Source: Gordonia sediminis
GTDB taxonomy: Bacteria > Actinomycetota > Actinomycetes > Mycobacteriales > Mycobacteriaceae
Assembly: GCA_004193205.1 (NCBI GenBank)
Contig: RZUM01000003.1
Location: 496,001-560,000 of the forward strand
Direction of reading: 5' to 3'
Length of the DNA: 64,000 nt
This document shows, piece by piece, positions 57,573 through 64,000 of the stretch (position 1 is its first letter; every line of letters begins with the position of its first letter). A model generated the notes under the pieces. That model did no database searches. It was not told where the DNA came from and saw nothing but the letters and a program-made list of their open reading frames with translations. A program made the position numbers and the translations under genes.

Positions 57573-58193
57573 TCAATCGCGACCGTCGCTATGGCGTCGT
57601 TGCGTGGCGGTGCGCCACGCGACGAACCGGTCGACGGTGACGCCGAGGACAAGTGCGAAGCCGACGCCGACACCGGCGGCGAGCAGAGGCCGATCCTCCA
57701 GCCACGATCCGAGCACCGACCCGACCGCCACCGTGAACACCGCCCAGACGCCGGCCGCCGCGATGATGAGCGGGACGAAACGTCTGCGCGGATATCTGGT
57801 GCCACCGGCCACGAGGTTGACCGCGACGCGACCGACCGGGATGAACCGCGCGGTCAGGATGATCACGGCGCCACGTCGGCCCAGAATCCCCCGCGCCCGG
57901 CCGATCGCCGCGACCATCCGGGGTCGGCGCATCCACGCGAATCGATCGACCCCGATCCACCGACCCAGGGCGTAGACGATGTTGTCCCCGACGACGGCGC
58001 CGACGGTGGCCACCAGCACCACCGGCCACAGGTCGGGCGAGCCGGTCGAGGCGGCGACGGCCGACAACGCGATCACGACCTCGTCGCTGGGCAGCGGAGG
58101 GAAGAACGCGTCCAGCGCGCAGATCAGGAATAGGACCAACCAGATCCAGGGCGAGTGCGCTGCGTTGACGACGAAGTTCTGTATCGAGTCCAC
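57573..58193 (-). CDS. DedA family membrane protein
   Basis: The 206-residue protein is of the DedA/VTT membrane family. The conserved parts are present: DAFFPPLPSDEVVIAL (re-entrant loop with Glu) near residue 27, GDNIVYALGRWIG around 65, and TARFIPVGRVAVNLVAGG near 107. DedA proteins act in envelope lipid homeostasis; the exact lipid is not known here. GTG 58193 is chosen because MDSIQNFVVNAAHSPW opens the first helix and GGGGATGGGGG precedes it. ATG codons further upstream lie in a 19-bp tandem repeat and are poor candidates. Confidence 0.85.
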   Translation of the reverse strand: MDSIQNFVVNAAHSPWIWLVLFLICALDAFFPPLPSDEVVIALSAVAASTGSPDLWPVVLVATVGAVVGDNIVYALGRWIGVDRFAWMRRPRMVAAIGRARGILGRRGAVIILTARFIPVGRVAVNLVAGGTRYPRRRFVPLIIAAAGVWAVFTVAVGSVLGSWLEDRPLLAAGVGVGFALVLGVTVDRFVAWRTATQRRHSDGRD

Positions 58194-58230
58194 GTCGCCC
58201 CCATCCCCGAACCCGCCCTGCGGCACCATG

Positions 58231-58268
58231 TCCATCCCACCATGCCGGGTCCATCCCACCATGCCCGG
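58231..58268. repeat. 19-bp tandem repeat before the DedA and regulator genes
   Basis: TCCATCCCACCATGCCGGG occurs twice in tandem with one base difference. It lies in the divergent gap between the DedA gene (58193) and the second AfsR-like regulator (58354). It could be an operator for either, but slippage is just as likely. Confidence 0.75.
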
Positions 58269-58353
58269 CCACTACAGGCGCGCGACCGGCTGACCGCCAC
58301 CCCGGACTCGCTCGTGGGTGCGCGCTCGCGCCCCGGGTGCCAGACTCACAAGA

Positions 58354-61300
58354 GTGGACATTCCGGTCCGGGAACCCACGCGCCGCCCGGACGACGTCGC
58401 GGACATGCGGCCGCTGCGAATCTCGGTGTTCGGGCGTCTGGAACTCCGGCGTGGCGCCGAACTGCTGCCGCGGCTGGGGTCGGCGCGCGCCGAATCACTG
58501 CTGGTCTATCTCCTGCTCCGGGCCGACCAAACCCGGGCACGGCAACGGATCGCCGGCGAGTTGTGGCCGGAATCCACCGAGAGTCAGGCCCGAACCAACC
58601 TGCGTAATGTGTTGCATCTGTTGCGGCACGCGATCCCGGGTATCGAGCACTATCTCGAGGTGGACGCACGCGTCCTCGGCTGGCGGTCGAGGGACAGCTC
58701 GGTCGACGCCTGGGAGATGAAGGCCGCAGTGACGAGGGCGCGCGAGGCCGTGCGGGCGACCGCAGCGCAGATCGCAGCACTTCGGGACGCGGCCGCGTTA
58801 TACCGCGGCGACCTCCTCGAGGACTGCGTCGATGAATGGCTGACAACACCACGGGACCGATACCGCGACTTGTACTTTCAAGTTCTCCGCGACCTCGTGG
58901 AGGCACTGGTGGAGTGTGGCGAGCACGTCGACGCGATCCGCCTCGGCCGCGAGCTGGTGCAGCGAGATCCGCTCAATGAGGACCACCACCGCCTGCTACT
59001 CGACGCCCACCACCGGGCAGGCGACCGGGCGGGCGCACTACGCGCCTACCACGAATACGCGACGGTGATCGAACATGAGCTGGGTGTCGAACCGTCCCCC
59101 GAGATGCGTCGCCGCTACGCGCAGGTCGCCGGGGCCGGCGCGACGGACGGTACTCGCGTTGGTGCCGGGGCAACGGTCCGATCGATCTCGGCCCACGGAG
59201 CACGACTCGTCGGCCGCGACGACGAGTGGACAGCCCTGCGTCGCTGCTGGCAGGCGGCGATGGACGGTCACGGCCAACTGGTGCTGGTCACCGGCGAACC
59301 CGGGATCGGCAAGACTCGCTTGGCCGAGGAGTTGGGGCGGTGGTGCACGCAGCACGGTCACGCGGTGGCCCAGGCGCGATCGTTTCCGGACGCCGGCGAC
59401 CTCGGGTATGGCGTCGTGGTTTCCTGGCTGCGTGGCACCGGGACCGATTCGTGGGTACACACGGCACCGACTCGTGACCGCAGGGCGCTGGCCAGGCTGC
59501 TTCCCGAACTTGATGCACCCGAAACTCTCTGGTGGAGAGAGGATTTCGATCGGCTTCAGCTTTTCGAGGCCGCGGTCGGGGCATTGACGCACACCGACCG
59601 GCCGCTGCTGCTGGTGGCCGACGACGCGCAGTGGATGGACGCGCCGAGCGTCGAGCTGATCCACTACCTGTTGCGCTCGCCGAAGGCTCGACATGTCCTC
59701 CTGGTCGTGACCCTACGGCTCGAGGAACTCGGCACACGCCACCCGCTCACCGATGTCGTCGACGCGCTCCGCGCAGACGATCGCGTCACCGAGGTCCCGC
59801 TCGGACGGTTCGGGAGAGCGCACACCGCGGAGCTTGCGCGCCTGACACTGGGCGCCGCCCTCGACGCCGAGGACACCGACGCGCTGTTTGCCGAGTCCGA
59901 GGGAAACCCGCTGTTCGTCGTCGAGACGCTCCGGTCCGGATGGCACGCCGGTGTCCCACACGAGATCAGCCCGAAACTGCATGCGGTCACCAGCGCCCGG
60001 TTGCGGCGGTTGCCCGTGCCGGCTCGTGAGCTGCTCGACACCGCGTGCTGCATCGGACGATCCTTCTCCGCTGCCGTGGTCGGCGCCGCGGCGGGTGTCG
60101 ACGAGGCCACCCTCGTCGAGGGCCTCGACATCCTGTGGCGCAGCGGAGTGATCCGAGAGCATGGCATCGACGCCTACGATTTCAGCCACAACAAGATCCG
60201 TGACGTGGCTTACGCCGGCCTGAGCCCTGCTGCCCGGCGGCATGTACATCTGAGGGTGGCCGAGGCACTCGTGCACACCGAACGGGAGGGCTCCGGCGCG
60301 GTCAGCGGTGAGGTGGCAGCGCACTTCGAGCGGGCCGGTCGGCCGTTGGACGCGATCCGTTGGTACGAGCGAGCCGCGGAACGGGCCCAGCATCGTTTTG
60401 CCGACGCCGAGGCGGTCCGGTTGCTGGACCGCGCACGAAGCCTGGTGCCCGCGCTGCCGCCGGACCTGGCACCGCCGACCGAGTTCGAGATCCTGTCGCG
60501 ATCGCCGATCGTCGTGGGCACCGTCAAGGGCTACGAGTCCGACGACCTGGTCGCCGTGCTCGATCGCGCCTCCGAACTCGCCGAATCCCTCGAGTGCGAG
60601 TTGTCCGCGCCGGTTCTCCGGTGCCTGACGATGACACGTCTGTGTCGAGACGACTTCGTCGGTGCCCGGCAGTCCATCGGTCAGCTGAGGGACGCAGCAA
60701 GCCGGACCGGCGACCGTGGCCTCGATCTGGAGGCGCAGTACCTCGGTGGTGTGGCCGCTTTCTGGGCCGGCGACCTCGCCTCGGCCCGCGAGTTGTTGGA
60801 GCGCACCGCACATGGCCTTCCGCCCGATCTCCGGACCGAACATCTCGTCCGATTCGGACAGGACCCGGGCACCGTGTGCCTGAGCCGACTGGCCAACACC
60901 ATGTGGTTCCTCGGGGACACCGGCACCGCCCGATCTCTGCGGCGCGAAGCCGAGACCCAGGCACGGCGAACCGGCCACCGCGCCACCGCCGCGGTCGTCG
61001 CGATCTTCTCCGCGTTGTTGGCGCTGGATCTCGACGATGACGAAGACGTACGCTCCAGGGCCGCCGACCTAGCGGGCTCCGAAGGCCACCCGTACAACGT
61101 GGCCGTGAAAGCCCGTGCACTGCTCGGGTACTCGGCGGCCACGACCGGACAGGGTGCGCAAGGCGTGGCCGCCATTCGCGCCGCCGTCGCCGCCTGTCAC
61201 GGGCGCAACCTCGCACCGGGCTTCCGCCCCACGGTGTATCGGGTGCTCGTCGCCGCGCACGACCGCGCCGGCATGACCGTCGGCGGTCTGGTCGCCGCCG

Positions 61301-61503
61301 ACGAAGCCCTCGCTCTGCCCGGCACCCGCATCTGGGAACCCCAGATCCGCCGGCACCGGGCCCGGTTCCTCGCCCGGCTCGGACGGCCGCACGACGAGGT
61401 CGACGCCGAACTCGACCGGGCCGCGGCCACGGCCGACCGGATGGGCGCCACCGGACCTCTCCGGGCAATCGAGGAGACGAGAAGACAGCTGCTCGGCGGG
61501 TGA
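58354..61503 (+). CDS. large AfsR/SARP-like regulator, second copy
   Basis: The 1049-residue regulator has a winged helix (about 20-110: [21 protein letters not shown], then [22 protein letters not shown]), a BTAD domain (about 118-262), an ATPase domain with Walker [16 protein letters not shown] (Lys320) and Walker [20 protein letters not shown] (about 425), and a C-terminal TPR-like helical region. It shares this layout with the regulator at 31185 but the residues differ clearly. GTG 58354 is used because a CAGACT box lies seven bases upstream; ATG 58405 ([10 protein letters not shown]) is a good alternative. A FAD-linked oxidase follows it, as with the first copy. Confidence 0.82.
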   Translation: MDIPVREPTRRPDDVADMRPLRISVFGRLELRRGAELLPRLGSARAESLLVYLLLRADQTRARQRIAGELWPESTESQARTNLRNVLHLLRHAIPGIEHYLEVDARVLGWRSRDSSVDAWEMKAAVTRAREAVRATAAQIAALRDAAALYRGDLLEDCVDEWLTTPRDRYRDLYFQVLRDLVEALVECGEHVDAIRLGRELVQRDPLNEDHHRLLLDAHHRAGDRAGALRAYHEYATVIEHELGVEPSPEMRRRYAQVAGAGATDGTRVGAGATVRSISAHGARLVGRDDEWTALRRCWQAAMDGHGQLVLVTGEPGIGKTRLAEELGRWCTQHGHAVAQARSFPDAGDLGYGVVVSWLRGTGTDSWVHTAPTRDRRALARLLPELDAPETLWWREDFDRLQLFEAAVGALTHTDRPLLLVADDAQWMDAPSVELIHYLLRSPKARHVLLVVTLRLEELGTRHPLTDVVDALRADDRVTEVPLGRFGRAHTAELARLTLGAALDAEDTDALFAESEGNPLFVVETLRSGWHAGVPHEISPKLHAVTSARLRRLPVPARELLDTACCIGRSFSAAVVGAAAGVDEATLVEGLDILWRSGVIREHGIDAYDFSHNKIRDVAYAGLSPAARRHVHLRVAEALVHTEREGSGAVSGEVAAHFERAGRPLDAIRWYERAAERAQHRFADAEAVRLLDRARSLVPALPPDLAPPTEFEILSRSPIVVGTVKGYESDDLVAVLDRASELAESLECELSAPVLRCLTMTRLCRDDFVGARQSIGQLRDAASRTGDRGLDLEAQYLGGVAAFWAGDLASARELLERTAHGLPPDLRTEHLVRFGQDPGTVCLSRLANTMWFLGDTGTARSLRREAETQARRTGHRATAAVVAIFSALLALDLDDDEDVRSRAADLAGSEGHPYNVAVKARALLGYSAATTGQGAQGVAAIRAAVAACHGRNLAPGFRPTVYRVLVAAHDRAGMTVGGLVAADEALALPGTRIWEPQIRRHRARFLARLGRPHDEVDAELDRAAATADRMGATGPLRAIEETRRQLLGG

Positions 61504-61513
61504 CAACGCGCGG

Positions 61514-61542
61514 GAAACGGTTGCGAAACGGGCACGAGCGCA
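61514..61542 (+). promoter_or_regulatory. heptamer direct repeats with 11-bp spacing, candidate SARP operator
   Basis: GAAACGG stands at 61514 and again at 61525, separated by TTGC, which gives an exact 11-bp period; a third, degenerate heptamer (GAGCGCA) follows at 61536. The repeat fills the 80-base gap between the second AfsR-like regulator and its FAD-linked oxidase. A weak -10-like CATCGT starts nine bases after the second heptamer. Confidence 0.55.
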
Positions 61543-61583
61543 TCGTTGTCTTCAGTCCCATCGCAGTCGAGAGCGAGGTAGTC

Positions 61584-62987
61584 ATGACAACTCCGACCGA
61601 AACTTCGCTGGCCGCACTTCGTGCAGCATTTCGCGGTGCGCTGCTTCGGCCTGGCGAAGAAGGTTACGACGAGGCGCGGCGAGTCTGGAACGGCGCGATC
61701 GATCGTCGGCCCGCCCTGATCGCCCGATGCGCCGGGGCCGACGATGTCGCGGTCGCGGTCCGGTTTGCACGCGAATACGACCTGCTGGTGTCCGTCCGCG
61801 GTGGCGGACACTCGATCGGCGGGCTGTCGGTGTGCGACGACGGGCTGATGATCGACCTGTCGCTGATGAAGGCGATCCGGGTCGATCCCAGGGCGGCCGC
61901 CGCGTCTGCGGCAGCAGGTGTGTTGTGGGGTGAATTCGACCGTGCCACACAGCCCTGCGGCCTTGCGACGACCGGCGGGCTGATCAGTCACACCGGCATC
62001 GGTGGCCTCACCCTCGGCGGTGGGCTGGGCCATCTGATGCGCAGATACGGACTGACCGTGGACAATCTGCTCGCCGTCGATCTGGTCACCGCCGACGGTC
62101 AGCAAGTCCACGTCGACGACGAATCCGACTCGGAGCTGATGTGGGGGTTGCGTGGCGGTGGCGGCAATTTCGGTGTGGCCACCCGATTCGAATACCGCCT
62201 GCACCCGGTCGGGCCGATGGTGTACGGCGGACCGATCTTCTGGCCGTTGGAGCAGATGGCCGAGGTCCTCGGCGTGGTGCGAGACTTCATGCCATCCGCA
62301 CCAGACGATCTCGGCGTCACGATCGGGATCACCGCCGCCCCGCCGGCGCCGTTCATCCCGCTCGAGCGGGTCGGGGTCCCGGCCATGAGCCTCATCCTGG
62401 TGTGGGCGGGTGACCCAAAAGAGGGCGCCGACGCGATCGCTCCGTTGCGCCGCATCGGATCTCCGTTCACCGACGCCGTCCGCCCGGTGCCCTACGTCGC
62501 GATCCAATCGATGCTCGACGCGGGTGCACCGCACGGCCGGCACTACTACTGGAAGGCGCATCGTCTTCCGGTGCTGTCCGACGACGTCGTTACGATCTTC
62601 ACCGAACGGATGACGGCGGCGACGAGCCCGTTCGCCCAGATCACCGGCTGGGCGGTAGGGGGTGCGGTGAGTCGCATCCCCGCTGACTCCGCTGCGGTCG
62701 GCGACCGGAATCCCGGCTTCGAAATGAGCCTGGCCACCGCGTGGATGCCGAACGACCCCGACCCCGACCGACACAAGGCGTGGGCCAGGGACGGATGGGA
62801 AGCGCTTGTCCCCCACGCCGAAGGCGTCTACGCCAACTTCATCTCCGATGAGGGGGCCGCGGGCGTGGCGTACGCGTATGGCGGGCGGCTGGCCAGGTTG
62901 CAGGCGCTCAAGGCCCGCCACGACCCGGACAACGTCTTCCGGATGAACCACAACATCATGCCCGCGACCGCGCCTGTTGCCGGGTGA
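61584..62987 (+). CDS. FAD-linked oxidase with BBE C-terminus (PCMH family), second copy
   Basis: The 467-residue flavoprotein has the covalent-FAD motif [17 protein letters not shown] with His76, then [33 protein letters not shown] and [20 protein letters not shown]. The C-terminus [17 protein letters not shown] is BBE-type. The usual Cys for a second FAD bond is not seen (SHTGIGG in its place), so probably only one His bond. ATG 61584 has GAGG a few bases upstream. It ends by overlapping the convergent TetR gene by 32 bases. Confidence 0.9.
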   Translation: MTTPTETSLAALRAAFRGALLRPGEEGYDEARRVWNGAIDRRPALIARCAGADDVAVAVRFAREYDLLVSVRGGGHSIGGLSVCDDGLMIDLSLMKAIRVDPRAAAASAAAGVLWGEFDRATQPCGLATTGGLISHTGIGGLTLGGGLGHLMRRYGLTVDNLLAVDLVTADGQQVHVDDESDSELMWGLRGGGGNFGVATRFEYRLHPVGPMVYGGPIFWPLEQMAEVLGVVRDFMPSAPDDLGVTIGITAAPPAPFIPLERVGVPAMSLILVWAGDPKEGADAIAPLRRIGSPFTDAVRPVPYVAIQSMLDAGAPHGRHYYWKAHRLPVLSDDVVTIFTERMTAATSPFAQITGWAVGGAVSRIPADSAAVGDRNPGFEMSLATAWMPNDPDPDRHKAWARDGWEALVPHAEGVYANFISDEGAAGVAYAYGGRLARLQALKARHDPDNVFRMNHNIMPATAPVAG

Positions 62988-63606
62988 GCGCGTCGAGCGT
63001 GTCGATGATGAGCGCCCGATACGTCGACGCCGACCAGTTCTGCGTGCGCCGAAGACTCACTGTCGTGTCCGCGCAGATGAGGAGATCGGTCACCGTGGCG
63101 AGCTGCACCGGGTCCAGTCGTGCCGACATCAGTCCGTCTGTGGCGGCCGTGTCACAGAGCGTTTGGCAGAGTTCGGCCGTCGCGCGGCGGCCGGCCTGGA
63201 AGGTTTCGGCGAGCTCCGGCTCGAGACCCTCGGCCTGGGCAGCCACCCCGAAGAGGGTACCCGCGCGCGATGCGATCCCCACGGACACGTCGGCCAGCGC
63301 CTCGATCCGCGCGGCGAGCGTAGGCGCCGACATCGCATCCTTCGTCCTGGCGCGGTGAGCCACGTCTATCGGTTCCGCGTCGCCGACCAGAGCCCGGTCG
63401 ACGACCCGCCGGAACAAGGTCGCCTTCGTCGCGAAACGTACATACACGGTGCGGGGCGCGAGCCCGGCCCGGCGCGCAACCTCGGCGAGTGTGGTGGCCA
63501 CGTAGCCCTTTTCCAGGAACAGGGCCCGCGCCGAGTCAATCAGTTGCGCCTCGGTCCGGGCCACCCGCTGCGCGCTGGCGTCCGGACGGGGGTGTCGATG
63601 ACACAC
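62956..63606 (-). CDS. TetR-family transcriptional regulator
   Basis: The 216-residue repressor has an N-terminal TetR helix-turn-helix ([49 protein letters not shown], about 22-70) and a helical ligand-binding domain. The 3' end overlaps the end of the FAD-linked oxidase by 32 bases, which ties it to that gene. GTG 63606 is the best start but has no strong ribosome site; the 5' end touches a frameshifted VOC remnant on the other strand. Ligand and target are unknown. Confidence 0.85.
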   Translation of the reverse strand: MCHRHPRPDASAQRVARTEAQLIDSARALFLEKGYVATTLAEVARRAGLAPRTVYVRFATKATLFRRVVDRALVGDAEPIDVAHRARTKDAMSAPTLAARIEALADVSVGIASRAGTLFGVAAQAEGLEPELAETFQAGRRATAELCQTLCDTAATDGLMSARLDPVQLATVTDLLICADTTVSLRRTQNWSASTYRALIIDTLDALTRQQARSRA

Positions 63607-63855
63607 CCATCCGACGGTCCGATGCTCGGCCTCATGCTCAACCCCGATCAGGTCGGTCCGCAGCCGGATTCGACTATTTCTCGATCGGGGTGCCTGATCG
63701 AGATCGGCTGCAGGAGTTGGCAGATCACCTCACCGCCCTCGGTGAACACCACGCGGGGGTGCACTTCGCCACCATCGGCCGGATACTCCCGATACTCCAT
63801 GACCCCGACGGTCACGAGGTTCGCTTCTACTCCACTCGCCATCAACGCCAGCGCG
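63600..63855 (+). pseudogene. frameshifted remnant of a VOC (glyoxalase-fold) protein
   Basis: One frame gives GPMLGLMLNPDQVGPQ (about 63616-63663) and, after a shift of one base around 63665, another gives FDYFSIGVPDRDRLQELADHL, then GVHFATIGRILPILHDPDGHEVRFYST (from 63669). Together they read as the second half of a VOC-family protein, whose ending (DPDG-x-E) is diagnostic. The N-terminal half is missing, probably displaced by the TetR gene. The distal frame remains open to the window edge, but the residues after FYST look random. Confidence 0.6.
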
Positions 63856-64000
63856 CCGGTGTCGGCGAACCCCCGTCGTCAGACGCATCGACACGTATAG
63901 CAGTCCTTCCCTCACTCCGGGTTCTGTTGTCCCGCATACGCCGGAGAGCTCCAAGCTGCGCACCGCACCGTTACTCCCCCACACAGGCTTTCGACGCTGG
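63856..64000. other. stretch without a supported gene at the window end
   Basis: After the VOC remnant I see no frame with a family-like protein or a clear promoter. Open frames run to the edge on both strands but look random. A gene starting beyond base 64000 may contact this region. Confidence 0.4.

Noticed and set aside
58231-58268. 19-bp tandem repeat considered as a phage or plasmid attachment duplication
   Set aside because: The copies are directly adjacent with no inserted element or integrase nearby.

Overview
The window is high-GC DNA with GTG/TTG starts, many genes coupled by 4-base overlaps, and several start codons sitting about 7 bases behind a TANNNT box (leaderless style). Gene content and order point to a mycolic-acid actinomycete (Mycobacteriales), most like Gordonia or a near relative. 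The first 21 kb is the block that Mycobacterium tuberculosis carries as Rv1821-Rv1845c: M56 peptidase, gnd, guaB1, two CNNM/CBS membrane proteins, glcB, gcvP, the two MerR regulators flanking a DUF151 nuclease, garA, gcvH, pgsA2 and secA2. I see no rRNA, tRNA, CRISPR array, insertion sequence or phage gene.

Region by region. 1-11,060 (+): BlaR1-like peptidase, 6-phosphogluconate dehydrogenase, a tightly coupled run guaB1 / CNNM / CNNM / 3-methyladenine glycosylase-like gene, malate synthase G, and a membrane-anchored binding protein. 11,073-20,842 (-): glycine decarboxylase behind a tandem glycine riboswitch, then upstream the Rv1830-like MerR gene, DUF151 nuclease, ftsR, garA, gcvH, pgsA2, secA2. 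The two DUF881 genes and the small basic protein that M. tuberculosis has between pgsA2 and gcvH are absent. 21,075-28,300: two lineage-specific membrane proteins, a META-domain secreted protein, malate dehydrogenase, polyphosphate kinase 2, a pyruvyl-transferase-like protein, DUF503 and Mug.

28,376-38,638 is an accessory region: BAHD-type acyltransferase and cytochrome P450 (-), a large AfsR/SARP-like regulator diverging from them, a FAD-linked oxidase (+), then an MHS transporter and an acyl-CoA dehydrogenase (-). It reads like a compact specialised-metabolism or catabolic locus. A second regulator plus FAD-oxidase pair lies at 58,354-62,987. In both pairs the regulator/oxidase gap carries heptamer direct repeats with 11-bp spacing, the arrangement SARP proteins bind.

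38,751-50,176 holds housekeeping and small regulatory units: NYN-like protein, baeRF-like protein, AroE-type dehydrogenase, DUF4185 exoprotein, SRPBCC protein, Tex, a MarR pair with a double operator, a rhodanese lipoprotein, and a HEAT-repeat gene cotranscribed with a MerR-HEAT fusion behind a 19-bp-spacer MerR promoter. 49,418-53,513 is a mannitol-type PTS locus: IICBA permease, DeoR repressor and a divergent zinc polyol dehydrogenase sharing a control region with three DeoR-type sites and one CRP-like site. 53,583-58,193 has a trypsin-like protease, an ECF41 (SigJ-like) sigma factor diverging from an alpha/beta hydrolase whose upstream matches the ECF41 promoter pattern, a methyltransferase and a DedA protein. 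The window ends with a TetR regulator and a frameshifted VOC (glyoxalase-fold) remnant.
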